The notes beneath the pieces were generated by a model that did no database searches, was not told the origin of the DNA, and saw nothing but the letters and a program-made list of their open reading frames with translations. The position numbers and the translations under genes were made by a program. This document shows, in pieces, positions 11,661 through 19,269 of a DNA stretch of 36,548 nucleotides. The DNA is taken from IMG/VR virus record IMGVR_UViG_3300050821_004022, positions 1 through 36,548 of that record; one strand, written 5' to 3'. The DNA comes from a virus. Every line of letters starts with the position of its first letter. Positions within the stretch are counted from its first letter, which is position 1.

Positions 11661-12587
11661 ATGTCCAAGTCCACCATTTCGACGTTCGAACTGTTCAAGA
11701 GGTTCCCGGACCAAGAAGCCGCGCGAGTCTACATTGAAGGTCGGTTGTGGCCGGCCGGCCCCAAGTGTCCTGTCTGCGGTCTCGGCGAGCGCATTTCGGT
11801 CAGGACAGGCAAGCCGGGCTTTTACCAGTGCGTCCAATGCAAGGAGGATTTCACTGTTCGCACTGGGACGATTTTCGAGCGTAGCCATGTCCCGTTGCAC
11901 AAATGGCTTTACGCCATGTACCTGCTTGTGACGGCCCGCAAGGGCATATCGTCCATGCAACTCGCCAAGGAAATCGGGATCACGCAAAAGTCGGCTTGGT
12001 TCGTTCTGCACCGCCTGCGAGAAGCGTGCGGCGGTGACTTGACTATGCTTCAAGGGCTGATCGAAATTGATGAAACCTATGTCGGCGGGATCGAGGCCAA
12101 CAAGCACGAACACAAGAAGCTGAAAGCTGGGCGCGGCGCGGTAGGCAAGACGGCCGTCCTGGGGATGCGCGAGCGCGGGGGGCGGACCAAGGCGTTCACG
12201 CTCGCCAACACGGACGCACAGACAATCCAAGACGTGATCGTGCAAAACGCCGCAGTCGGCTCGATGCTCCACACCGATGAGCATGGCGCTTACCGGGATA
12301 TCGGCGGACTGTTCTTCAAGCACGAAAGCATCAATCACAGCGCGGGCGAATTTGTTCGCGACGGCGTGACCACCAACTCGATTGAGAGCGTGTTCGCGGT
12401 TCTGAAACGCGGGCTTGTTGGCGTCTATCACCATGTCACGCCGAAGCACCTCGGCCGCTATGTCGATGAATTTGCCTTCCGCTTGAACGAAGGCAATGTG
12501 GCGCGGCATACGTTGGACCGCCTCGACAGTTTCGTTGACGGCGTTGCTGGCAAGCGGCTGACATACAAGGAACCGTCCGGTGGATAA
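11661..12587 (+). CDS. IS1595-family transposase
   Basis: A 308-aa transposase (ISXO2-like DDE domain) that cuts and joins the element ends. An N-terminal zinc ribbon (CPVCG, then CVQCKEDF) is followed by the catalytic core: IEIDETYVGG (first Asp), LHTDEHGAY (second Asp) and TNSIESVFAVLKRGL (last acidic residue in the family N-x-x-E context). The ATG at 11661 has a GGGAG site upstream; the frame is open further but runs into the inverted repeat. The gene appears intact. Confidence 0.95.
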   Translation: MSKSTISTFELFKRFPDQEAARVYIEGRLWPAGPKCPVCGLGERISVRTGKPGFYQCVQCKEDFTVRTGTIFERSHVPLHKWLYAMYLLVTARKGISSMQLAKEIGITQKSAWFVLHRLREACGGDLTMLQGLIEIDETYVGGIEANKHEHKKLKAGRGAVGKTAVLGMRERGGRTKAFTLANTDAQTIQDVIVQNAAVGSMLHTDEHGAYRDIGGLFFKHESINHSAGEFVRDGVTTNSIESVFAVLKRGLVGVYHHVTPKHLGRYVDEFAFRLNEGNVARHTLDRLDSFVDGVAGKRLTYKEPSGG

Positions 12588-13398
12588 TCCGTATTTTCTT
12601 GGCGCGCGCGCGTGTGTGTCTTTTTCGGGAGGACGCACAAGCGGATTCATGCTGCGGAAAATCGTCGATGCCCATGGCGGCACACTGCCGGATTACGTGC
12701 TGCCGCTCTTTGCGAATACTGGCAAAGAGCGCGAGGAAACGCTTCGATTCGTCCATGACTGCGGAACTAATTGGGGGGTGAAAATCCATTGGGTTGAATG
12801 GCGCGATACGGCGGAAGGCTTCGAGGAAGTCGGATACAACTCGGCCAGTAGGCGTGGCGAGCCGTTTGGCGCTCTGATCGCCAAGAAGAAAATGCCGCCC
12901 AATTGGCAGGCTCGTTTCTGTACGGAGTTCTTGAAGGTCCGCGCCATGGATGCGTTCATGACATCGCGCGGCTGGGCTCCATGCACCTATACCGTGGTCA
13001 TAGGGCTTCGTTACGATGAAGGTCTTCGCATCTTCAAGATGCTTGAACGGAACGAGCGGGACGGTCGCCAGTGCATTGCGCCGATGTCTAAAGCGAAGGT
13101 GACGGAACCCGACGTTCTCAGATTTTGGGGCGCGCAGCCTTTCGACCTCGCCTTGGAACCCGGAGAAGGCAATTGCGATCTTTGCTTTCTCAAGTCGCGA
13201 GGCTGTCGGAAAGAATTGATACGGCGACGGCCCGGTGCCGTGCAGTGGTGGAAAGATGCCGAGCAATCCGTCAACGGCTGGTTTGACCGCCGAGACAGCT
13301 ACGCGGATTTGGAGGCCGAGGTTCATCGATCACCCGACCTCTTTGGACCGCTTACGGTTGAGCATGACGCCGAATGTGGCTTGATATGCCAGTCTTGA
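12580..13398 (+). CDS. PAPS reductase-like passenger protein (PP-loop family)
   Basis: A 272-aa member of the adenine nucleotide alpha-hydrolase superfamily. The PP-loop SFSGGRTSGFM is at about residues 14-24, FANTGKEREE follows as in CysH-like enzymes, and Cys residues (RFCTEF, NCDLCFLKSRGC, C-terminal CGLICQ) could hold an iron-sulfur cluster. Proteins of this kind are frequent in phages and in DNA thiolation or defence contexts; the substrate cannot be read from sequence. It starts with GTG inside the transposase end (8-base overlap), so the two are co-translated. The stop is 30 bases from the IS right end. Confidence 0.85.
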   Translation: MDNPYFLGARACVSFSGGRTSGFMLRKIVDAHGGTLPDYVLPLFANTGKEREETLRFVHDCGTNWGVKIHWVEWRDTAEGFEEVGYNSASRRGEPFGALIAKKKMPPNWQARFCTEFLKVRAMDAFMTSRGWAPCTYTVVIGLRYDEGLRIFKMLERNERDGRQCIAPMSKAKVTEPDVLRFWGAQPFDLALEPGEGNCDLCFLKSRGCRKELIRRRPGAVQWWKDAEQSVNGWFDRRDSYADLEAEVHRSPDLFGPLTVEHDAECGLICQS

Positions 13399-13404
13399 CG
13401 AGCC

Positions 13405-13428
13405 GATGGACTCATGTATATAAATCCC
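13405..13428 (-). repeat. right terminal inverted repeat of the IS
   Basis: Reads GATGGACTCATGTATATAAA then TCCC on the + strand. Its reverse complement matches the left repeat at 22 of 24 bases and it is followed directly by AATTAATA (13429-13436). Confidence 0.93.
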
Positions 13429-13449
13429 AATTAATAAGGGAAGCAAACG

Positions 13450-13644
13450 ATGTGTCCAGAACTGGCTTATGGTCCGCTGTCATTGCTAGCGTTTATGCTT
13501 GGCATGGCGATTATTATCGGCGTTCTTGCAAACGCTGAGAGACAAGAGAGGCGTGATGCGCACGTATCCCCCTCGGCTACGAACCGAGACAAAGGTAACA
13601 GGAAGGAAGATGGGGGGGCAACTCCTCCCGTGCGCGCCAACTAG
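13450..13644 (+). CDS. small single-span membrane protein
   Basis: A 64-aa protein with one hydrophobic helix (about residues 9-26, PLSLLAFMLGMAIIIGVLA) and a charged tail. A strong AAGGGAAG ribosome site precedes the ATG just outside the IS. The last about 28 codons overlap a tRNA-like element (13558-13639) and read as low-complexity sequence, so the natural protein may originally have ended elsewhere. Confidence 0.5.
   Translation: MCPELAYGPLSLLAFMLGMAIIIGVLANAERQERRDAHVSPSATNRDKGNRKEDGGATPPVRAN
13558..13639 (+). other. tRNA-like relic, anticodon loop CTACGAA
   Basis: GCGCACG (13558-13564) pairs with CGTGCGC (13629-13635), followed by G and CCA. An anticodon-like arm CTCGG-CTACGAA-CCGAG (anticodon ACG, Arg) is present, as is GGGGG / CCTCC as a possible T stem. 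There is no room for a D arm (7 bases between acceptor and anticodon stem) and there are 23 extra bases after the anticodon arm. Read as a decayed or rearranged tRNA-Arg; chance pairing is possible. Confidence 0.33.
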
Positions 13645-13669
13645 TCGGAGTTCGAAGGGAGATCGCCAT

Positions 13670-13744
13670 ATGAAAACGGTATATGATGGCTCTCATAAGG
13701 CCATGAGCCGGGATCGTCACCCGGACGCGCCACCATGCCATTGA
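13670..13744 (+). CDS. 24-aa ORF overlapping a tRNA-like 3' half
   Basis: A short frame, MKTVYDGSHKAMSRDRHPDA and onward, with a good GAAGGGA ribosome site and an overlap with the next gene's start. The same bases also form a tRNA 3' half: TGGCT-CTCATAA-GGCCA (13687-13703, anticodon CAT), CCGGG-ATCGTCA-CCCGG, ACGCGCC, A, CCA ending 13735. No matching 5' acceptor strand is found, so either a decayed tRNA-Met/Ile or a small coding gene is present. Confidence 0.3.
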   Translation: MKTVYDGSHKAMSRDRHPDAPPCH

Positions 13745-13974
13745 CCTGGCGCGTGAATGGTGCCATCTATTGCGATATGGCAATTCGCCCTAAGCCTTGG
13801 CGCGTAAGGGTCATGCGCAAGATTGAGGCTTTCGTTGATGTTGAGGCCACCGATGTGGCCGATGCCGAGACGAAGGCTTCTCATGTCCCGGGGGTGGTGC
13901 ACGTCTTCCCCAAGTCTGCACATCCCGTTGAGGTGAAGCTGTTCCCAGAGCATCAGGCAGTTGTGGAGGATTAG
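13735..13974 (+). CDS. small hypothetical protein
   Basis: A 79-aa protein; the conserved part is probably MRKIEAFVDVEATDVADAET onward (in-frame ATG codons at 13776 and 13815 are alternative starts, the latter with AAGGG upstream). The pattern F-V-x-V-E-A-x-D-x-A-D-A-E followed by a short strand is common in small phage proteins of unknown function. Its TAG abuts the next ATG. Confidence 0.5.
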   Translation: MPLTWRVNGAIYCDMAIRPKPWRVRVMRKIEAFVDVEATDVADAETKASHVPGVVHVFPKSAHPVEVKLFPEHQAVVED

Positions 13975-14268
13975 ATGAAGCTGTTTGAGGCTTTCGATGG
14001 GTACATTTTTAGCTTTGGGTTCGACATGGTCCAGCGTAAGCCTGATCCGCATCGGATTTGCTGGTGCGATCCGAACGATAGGTCTTGGAGTCCAAGGCCG
14101 ACAAATCTTGCTGGATCTATTTTTTGCGAGATGTTGACATTCCAACCGGAATTTGTCCGTCAGGTTAGTGGTTGCGTCGTTGCATATCAGCCAGGGTTGT
14201 GCTTTGAGTTGTATAACGTTGGTCCGCCGGACGTTTGGCGGTTGCACCCGTTGCGAGCGGAGGATTGA
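13975..14268 (+). CDS. hypothetical protein
   Basis: A 97-aa protein, rich in aromatic residues (MKLFEAFDGYIFSFGFDMVQ), starting immediately after the previous stop. No domain is recognised. Its codon use is somewhat richer in T at third positions than the structural genes. Its TGA is directly followed by the KTSC gene. Confidence 0.6.
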   Translation: MKLFEAFDGYIFSFGFDMVQRKPDPHRICWCDPNDRSWSPRPTNLAGSIFCEMLTFQPEFVRQVSGCVVAYQPGLCFELYNVGPPDVWRLHPLRAED

Positions 14269-14478
14269 ATGGAACGTAAGGATGTGGTGTCAAGCAACAT
14301 CAAAAGCATAGGCTATGACGCCGAGTCTCAGACGGTCGAGGTGGAGTTCAAGAACGGCGGCATCTACCAGCACCACGACGTTCCACAGGAAGCCTACGAC
14401 GGCCTGATGGCGGCGAAGTCGAAGGGTGGACACTACGCCGGCACGATCCGCGGCAAGTTCAAGCATACGAAGGTTTGA
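14269..14478 (+). CDS. KTSC-domain protein
   Basis: A 69-aa protein matching the KTSC domain pattern: V-SSNIKSIGYDAESQTVEVEF at residues about 6-26, then KNGGIYQHHDVP, an alanine-serine turn (AAKSKGGHYAG) and a basic end. KTSC domains are found alone or fused to RNA-associated proteins such as lysyl-tRNA synthetase in bacteria; their molecular role is unclear. Start directly follows the preceding stop. Confidence 0.85.
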   Translation: MERKDVVSSNIKSIGYDAESQTVEVEFKNGGIYQHHDVPQEAYDGLMAAKSKGGHYAGTIRGKFKHTKV

Positions 14479-14482
14479 GGCG

Positions 14483-14650
14483 ATGGCCACGACAACGGTA
14501 CGCGACATAGAGGCTCGCAAGGCTTTCGAGAAGTCGATCAGGGAAATGGCCGAGCAAACAATTGCGCAATTCGGGTCTGGCGAGGTCAGCGTGATCGAGC
14601 GTTGTCTCGGCAGCGATCAGCGTGCGGACTACGGCACCGCCGGAAGGTGA
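14483..14650 (+). CDS. small helical protein
   Basis: A 55-aa protein (MATTTVRDIEARKAFEKSIR and onward). The first 35 residues form an amphipathic helix. The frame is open upstream, but the ATG at 14483 follows the KTSC stop by 4 bases and gives the compact protein. Last gene before the portal promoter region. Function unknown. Confidence 0.5.
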   Translation: MATTTVRDIEARKAFEKSIREMAEQTIAQFGSGEVSVIERCLGSDQRADYGTAGR

Positions 14651-14677
14651 GTGCGGCAACCGCGCAGGGATGATTTG

Positions 14678-14689
14678 CTAAAGTAGTCA
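14678..14689 (+). promoter_or_regulatory. shared intergenic 12-mer, copy 1
   Basis: CTAAAGTAGTCA in the about 100-base gap before the portal gene, preceded by TTG and followed by GATAAT. The identical 12-mer is in the gap before the capsid genes (23311-23322), and TTGCTAAAG recurs at 32422. Position before structural operons suggests a phage-specific promoter or activator site. Confidence 0.5.
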
Positions 14690-14730
14690 GATAATAGCTA
14701 AAGGTAATGATCTTCTAACGGCTTAAGCTG

Positions 14731-14750
14731 TCGGGTATGGTCCTACCCGA
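14731..14750 (+). promoter_or_regulatory. hairpin ending on the portal start codon
   Basis: TCGGGTA-TGGTCC-TACCCGA, a perfect 7-bp stem whose last base is the A of the portal ATG (14750). No Shine-Dalgarno sequence is visible for the portal, so initiation may depend on this structure or on opening it. Confidence 0.4.
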
Positions 14751-17245
14751 TGGCCAATGTGTTCCCGCTTGACCTCCGCGGCAATTACCGGAAGCCCGCG
14801 CCAGCGTCCCCGTTCTCTGCGGGCGGGTCGAATGATGTTGTTGTTGCGCTTGGTGGCGATGAAGACAATGGGTTCGACGCTGACACCGGTACGACGCAAG
14901 TCCCATTGGCGGACGGCTCGCTAGAGGTCAGTCTTGGTCCGCCGCCGCTCAAGTCAGGAAAGGCCGGCGACGCCGATAAGTTCAACGCCAATCTCGCCGA
15001 GCACCTAACCGACGGTACGCTATCGCAGATAGCCGAAAAGCTCCTCCTCGGCATCGAGCAGGACGACCAGAGTCGATCCAAGTGGCTCGACAATCTCTCC
15101 AATGGCATTTCCCTTCTTGGCCTTGAGGTGAAGCAGCCTCGTGGCGCCGCTGCGTCCGGTGGCAATCCGCAAGAGGGAACGTCTACCGTCGATCACCCTC
15201 TGTTGCTTGAGGCCGTGCTTCGCTTCCAGGCCAACGCCCGCGGCGAGTTGTTGCCGAGCGACGGGCCGGTCAAAGTGCGTAATGACGGCGAGGGCAATTC
15301 GCTTGCGGCACAGTTGGCGACAGCGCTCGAAAAAGACCTCAACCACTACCTGACAAAGACGGCCAAGGAGTACGTTCCTGACACCGATCGCATGCTGTTG
15401 ATGCTCGGTTTCTGCGGTATTTCCTTCAAGAAGGGCTACCACGATCCCGTCAAGCGCAGGCCGGTCATCGCCAGCATTGATGCCAAGGATTTGATCGTCA
15501 GTAACGCTGCGACAGACGTTGATGGTTGTGGGCGCGTTACGCATCGCATCATGATGCGGCCGAGCCTGATCAAGCGCATGCAGTTGGTTGGCGCGTATCG
15601 CGACATCTATCTGTCACCGATATCATCGGTGCCAGTGATGGCCAATGCGGTCGATAACAAGATCAATCAGGTTCAGGGCATCGCGCCGGCCAATTACATC
15701 GAACCTGATGACCAAGAGCGCGAGTTCTACGAGTGCTACTGCGAGATCGAGATTCCTGGCTTCGAGCACGAGCTTGATGGCGAGCCAACAGGATTGCCGC
15801 TTCCGTACAAGGTCGTGATCGACAAAGAGTCACGTCAGATTCTCGAAATCCGCCGCAACTGGGATGAGGATGACGAGTTCTGTATGCCGCTCAATCGCAT
15901 TGTGGCGTACATCTTCATCCCCGGATTTGGCTTCTACGGGATCGGCCTTCTCAACATTCTCGGCAATGCAACGAAGGCGGTCACGGCCTCATGGCGATTG
16001 ATGATCGACGCCGGCATGTTCGCCAACTTCCCCGGATTCTTGTATCTCAAGGCGTTTGCGAAGCAGTTGACCAATCAATTCCGCGTTGCGCCCGGTTCTG
16101 GCGTTGCCGTCGATACGACCGGAAACGACATCCGCACCGCGGTTATGCCTCTGCCGTACAAAGACCCCTCCGCCGTTTTCATCCAACTTATTGAGAATAT
16201 TGCGCAAACGGCGCAGCGCGTCGGTGGCACAGCGGAGCTTCAGATCGGTGAGGGCAAGCAGGACGCACCGGTTGGCACTACGCTTGCGATGATCGAGCAG
16301 GCAACCAAGCTCATGTCGGCGGTGCACAAGCGCTTGCATCATAGCCAGGGCGTCGAGTTCGGGATGCTGAAAGAGCTTCTGATGGAAGATCCTGCCGCGC
16401 TCTGGCGTCATAACAAGAAGAGCAAGGTGCTGAAAGCGCTGATGCGGCAGACCGGACAGCAACAGATTGCCGAACAACAGGAACAGGCCGAGGAACGGCA
16501 CCGTTCTATGTTCATTGCGGCACTGAATGACTGTGAATTAGTGCCGCGCGCCGATCCGAACACGTCGAGCCAGACCGAGCGCTACCTGAAGGTCGTGGCT
16601 ATGCGTCAGATGGCGCAGACCAACCCGCAGATCGACATGAACAAGGTCGATCAGTTTGCGTTCCAGGTGATGGGAATTGACGACGGCGACCAGTTCTTCC
16701 GGCCGCCGCCCGCGCCTGGATCGCAGCCGCCGAGCCCAGAGGAAATGACGGCCCAGGCAACGATGCTCGCGGCCCAGGCGCGCATTCAGGAAGCTCAGAC
16801 GAAGGCCGCCGATGCGACGGCTCAAGCGCAGGCAAGTCAGGCCGAACTCGCCTCGAAAGAGCGCATCGCGCAGCTTGGTGTGTCGCGCGAACTCGTCATT
16901 CACCAGTCAGACCAGGATCGCGCTAGCCGTGATATGGCGTTCAACAACCAGCAAAAGTCGGTTGATCGGTTGCACAAGTTGGCGCTTGCCACGCAGCAAA
17001 GTCGCGCTACGGCGGCAGAGGGTGTTGCGGATCGGCGGTTCCAATTGGTAAACGAGGGCTTGCGTCGTCAGCATGAGATGGCACAAGATGGTGTGGCCAA
17101 GCAGCACGAGCACGTCCAGGGCGGCTTAGATCGTCAGCACGAGGCGCTACAGAGCGATGCGCAGCGCCAGCATGATGCCGCGCAGGCCGACATGCAGCGT
17201 CAGCACGATCGTGCGATGCAGCCGAAAGAGGGAGTTGCGCCGTGA
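14750..17245 (+). CDS. portal protein
   Basis: An 831-aa dodecamer-forming portal through which DNA enters the capsid and to which the tail attaches. The N-terminal LLLGIEQDDQSRSKWLDNLS region and the central RVTHRIMM, GFGFYGIGLLNILGN and QRVGGTAELQIGEGKQDAPV text match long P22/podovirus-type portals. Residues about 660-760 are Ala/Gln-rich helix. The tail carries five 11-residue repeats of the form (R/K)QH(E/D)xxQ (from about residue 773). It begins a new transcription unit after the shared 12-mer. Confidence 0.9.
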   Translation: MANVFPLDLRGNYRKPAPASPFSAGGSNDVVVALGGDEDNGFDADTGTTQVPLADGSLEVSLGPPPLKSGKAGDADKFNANLAEHLTDGTLSQIAEKLLLGIEQDDQSRSKWLDNLSNGISLLGLEVKQPRGAAASGGNPQEGTSTVDHPLLLEAVLRFQANARGELLPSDGPVKVRNDGEGNSLAAQLATALEKDLNHYLTKTAKEYVPDTDRMLLMLGFCGISFKKGYHDPVKRRPVIASIDAKDLIVSNAATDVDGCGRVTHRIMMRPSLIKRMQLVGAYRDIYLSPISSVPVMANAVDNKINQVQGIAPANYIEPDDQEREFYECYCEIEIPGFEHELDGEPTGLPLPYKVVIDKESRQILEIRRNWDEDDEFCMPLNRIVAYIFIPGFGFYGIGLLNILGNATKAVTASWRLMIDAGMFANFPGFLYLKAFAKQLTNQFRVAPGSGVAVDTTGNDIRTAVMPLPYKDPSAVFIQLIENIAQTAQRVGGTAELQIGEGKQDAPVGTTLAMIEQATKLMSAVHKRLHHSQGVEFGMLKELLMEDPAALWRHNKKSKVLKALMRQTGQQQIAEQQEQAEERHRSMFIAALNDCELVPRADPNTSSQTERYLKVVAMRQMAQTNPQIDMNKVDQFAFQVMGIDDGDQFFRPPPAPGSQPPSPEEMTAQATMLAAQARIQEAQTKAADATAQAQASQAELASKERIAQLGVSRELVIHQSDQDRASRDMAFNNQQKSVDRLHKLALATQQSRATAAEGVADRRFQLVNEGLRRQHEMAQDGVAKQHEHVQGGLDRQHEALQSDAQRQHDAAQADMQRQHDRAMQPKEGVAP

Positions 17246-17478
17246 GCTATGAGATTTACGGCCTTCCATCGCAGCCTCACAAGTGGCGTTTGGGGTGGGT
17301 GACATTTTTCAGGTTGCTCAGATCCCAGAGACGAAAGAAGCATGGGGCTGGCAAGGCACCTTGGCTTCAGGCCATCTATGTTGCCGCGTGCGGTCAATAT
17401 CTCGTTGATCATCAGCATCGTTGTCCTGGTCGTATACCATGGCATGGCCGGTTGGCCCAATTCATAGGTGGACGATGA
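17242..17478 (+). CDS. small hypothetical protein
   Basis: A 78-aa basic, Trp/His-rich protein (MSYEIYGLPSQPHKWRLGWV). The GTG start overlaps the portal TGA. A Cys/His cluster (CGQYLVDHQHRC) could bind metal. Function unknown. Confidence 0.5.
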   Translation: MSYEIYGLPSQPHKWRLGWVTFFRLLRSQRRKKHGAGKAPWLQAIYVAACGQYLVDHQHRCPGRIPWHGRLAQFIGGR

Positions 17479-17738
17479 TCGAGCCTGCGAAAGAGGTTGA
17501 TGAAGTGACCTTTCAACTGAATTGGCTGAGAGAGCATGAGGACGCGAATCCTCTGGCGATTGTTGCCAATCAACGGAATCGAGCAGAGGAACATGAGTCT
17601 CGTGCGCGCTCTGGTTTGGACCAAAGTGTGGAGCACAAACGGCAAGCAGACCTTTACGGAGTGCTGGCTGACGCGACACAGCGCTACCATGATGAAGCGC
17701 CGTCTGTAGTGCGTGAAAAGTGGAGGCCGTTTCCATGA
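17475..17738 (+). CDS. small helical protein
   Basis: An 87-aa, charged helical protein. The ATG at 17475 overlaps the previous TGA; the frame is open 18 codons further upstream, but that stretch lies inside the preceding gene. The text ANQRNRAEEHESRARSGLDQ looks like a small helical bundle, possibly a Gln/Glu-rich virion assembly accessory. Confidence 0.55.
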   Translation: MIEPAKEVDEVTFQLNWLREHEDANPLAIVANQRNRAEEHESRARSGLDQSVEHKRQADLYGVLADATQRYHDEAPSVVREKWRPFP

Positions 17739-17911
17739 CCTATCCAGTTCCCGAGGCGAGCTACAAGCACGCACCTAAGTTCATCGATCGGATGAAAGAG
17801 GCCGAAGCAAAAGAGCATCGGCCGTATCAGCAAGAGTCGCCGGTCCCTGAGACCGACTTCGCGACGAAGACGCCGGAAGACGTGGCACCGTTGCCCGTTA
17901 GGAGGGAATGA
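17735..17911 (+). CDS. small hypothetical protein
   Basis: A 58-aa protein (MTYPVPEASYKHAPKFIDRM and onward), Pro/Glu/Lys-rich and probably unstructured. It is bounded by 4-base overlaps with both neighbours, fitting the portal operon. No family recognised. Confidence 0.55.
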   Translation: MTYPVPEASYKHAPKFIDRMKEAEAKEHRPYQQESPVPETDFATKTPEDVAPLPVRRE

Positions 17912-18075
17912 TGGCTGTTCAAGCAGCGTTTTTGCCGAAAGCATTGGGGTCTGGTGAAGTCGAGGGTCGATACCGGTATCGTGACGTTCCAAACGGGAAA
18001 GATGTGTCTCCCCAGAACGAGAGTGGCAATAAGGAGAGCGACGATGGCGCATCCGAACAAAAAAGAAGCAAGTGA
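17908..18075 (+). CDS. 55-aa hypothetical protein
   Basis: A short frame beginning MMAVQAAFLPKALGSGEVEG and ending in a charged tail (SEQKRSK). It has a strong GGAGGG ribosome site and an ATGA overlap with the previous gene. Its last 32 bases overlap the start of the next gene in another frame. No domain recognised. Confidence 0.5.
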   Translation: MMAVQAAFLPKALGSGEVEGRYRYRDVPNGKDVSPQNESGNKESDDGASEQKRSK

Positions 18076-18823
18076 CGGCGCTTCTGCCAAGCTTCACCGC
18101 CTCACGCGCAATTATGGTGCTGCATCGAAAGACAATGTGCCCGGCGAGAGCAATCGGCTCAAGATGAACGGGCCGGAGGGTGACATCGGCTTTGGGGCCG
18201 ATGTCAGCAATCCGCGCGTTCGCAATGATCGCATTGCACGCCGTCCGATGAAGTCGAATCCTCCAAAGCATCGCGACGGCGGCTCCGTGCTCGCAAGGGC
18301 CAAGGGTGGCCGTGCCGGCAAGGGCAAGGGCCATACCCACGTCAACGTCATTGTGGCTCCACAGGCGGGTGGTGGCGGGGGTGGTCCGCCGCCTATGCCG
18401 CCGGCTGGTGGACCGCCGATGCCGCCTCCACGGCCTCCTATGGGCGCTGGCGTGCCTCCCGGCTTGCCGCCCGGTATGCCGCCACCCGGCGCGATGCACC
18501 CTGGCATGCCCCCAGGCATGCCGCCTCCTGGCCTACCTCCAGGCGCGATGCCACCGCCCGGTGGAATGCCGCCCGGCTTGCCGGTGCGCAAGCGCGGCGG
18601 TCGCGTCCACGGCGATGCCAAGGAAGATCGCGGCTTGATCAAGAAGGTGCTCAAAGAGGAAGGCTTGAAGCCGGCCGATCATGCCCACCATCGCGCGAGT
18701 GGTGGCGTTCTCCCTGGTGGGAAACACCAGCATTTCGGTGGCCACAGCGGCATGGGCCGGCTGGAGAAGATGGGCAAGAAGGCGCCGCCGCTTCAGAAGC
18801 CGGAGGCGGTTGGCACGATATGA
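18044..18823 (+). CDS. Pro/Gly/Met-rich structural protein with KRGGRVHG motif
   Basis: A 259-aa protein. Start chosen at 18044 because AAGGAG lies 7 bases upstream and MAHPNKKE reads naturally. Residues about 110-180 are a low-complexity Pro/Gly/Met tract built on MPPGMPP-type units. The flanks contain basic GG-x-V motifs (RDGGSVLARAKGG, KRGGRVHG, ASGGVLPGG) that recur in the protein at 28384. Likely intrinsically disordered, perhaps a virion-internal or capsid-associated protein; this is inference from position between portal and scaffold. Confidence 0.6.
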   Translation: MAHPNKKEASDGASAKLHRLTRNYGAASKDNVPGESNRLKMNGPEGDIGFGADVSNPRVRNDRIARRPMKSNPPKHRDGGSVLARAKGGRAGKGKGHTHVNVIVAPQAGGGGGGPPPMPPAGGPPMPPPRPPMGAGVPPGLPPGMPPPGAMHPGMPPGMPPPGLPPGAMPPPGGMPPGLPVRKRGGRVHGDAKEDRGLIKKVLKEEGLKPADHAHHRASGGVLPGGKHQHFGGHSGMGRLEKMGKKAPPLQKPEAVGTI

Positions 18824-19269
18824 GCAAACCGATCCTCTGTTGCGACTTTGATGGTGTAATTCACAGCTACACCAGCAAGTGGACTGATGAAGCTACCATT
18901 TCCGATCCACCTGTGCCTGGAGCTTTGCGTTGGCTGTGGGCAGCGACGGAATGGTGGGACGTGCAGATTTACAGTAGTCGCTCCAAATCATCTGCTGGCG
19001 TTTCTGCCATGCAGTCATGGCTCGAAACTCACGCGGCGCATGAATGGGGCGATCTCGATTTTGCACGTCAATTCGTCGCTGCGTTCAAATTCCCAACACA
19101 GAAACCGGCCGCTTTTTTGACAATTGACGACCGTGCCGTTTGTTTCGAAGGAGATTGGGGAGAACTTGATCCATGCGAGTTACTGAACTTCAGGCCATGG
19201 AATAAGCGAGAGCCGCTTGGCGCTACGGTGCGTCGTCTTGGCATAGCGTTCCCGTTGGTAAAGGTATGA
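18820..19269 (+). CDS. HAD-like phosphatase
   Basis: A 149-aa HAD-superfamily protein. Motif I is CCDFDGVIHSY (residues about 7-17), SSRSK is a motif II-like Ser/Arg turn, a Lys in the KPAAF segment takes the motif III place, and LTIDDRAVCFEGDW is motif IV. Similar small HAD proteins are common in phages and may dephosphorylate nucleotides. It is the second HAD gene in this window (the other is at 8749) and is not closely similar to it. Confidence 0.78.
   Translation: MSKPILCCDFDGVIHSYTSKWTDEATISDPPVPGALRWLWAATEWWDVQIYSSRSKSSAGVSAMQSWLETHAAHEWGDLDFARQFVAAFKFPTQKPAAFLTIDDRAVCFEGDWGELDPCELLNFRPWNKREPLGATVRRLGIAFPLVKV

Larger units (their letters stand above)
11591..13428 (+). mobile_element. 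IS1595-family element with passenger gene
   Basis: An 1838-bp intact element. Ends are GGGATTTATATAC-type inverted repeats, flanked on both sides by the 8-bp direct repeat AATTAATA (11583-11590 and 13429-13436), the target duplication length expected for IS1595. It encodes a DDE transposase and, overlapping its end by 8 bases, a PAPS-reductase-like protein. IS1595-family elements with passenger genes are established in the literature. Matching duplications and intact genes suggest a recent insertion into the phage tRNA block. Confidence 0.95.

Noticed and set aside
11505-13326. Long - strand frames (392 and 296 aa) across the IS
   Set aside because: They are antisense to the transposase and PAPS-reductase-like genes, which have clear motifs; high GC produces such mirror frames.
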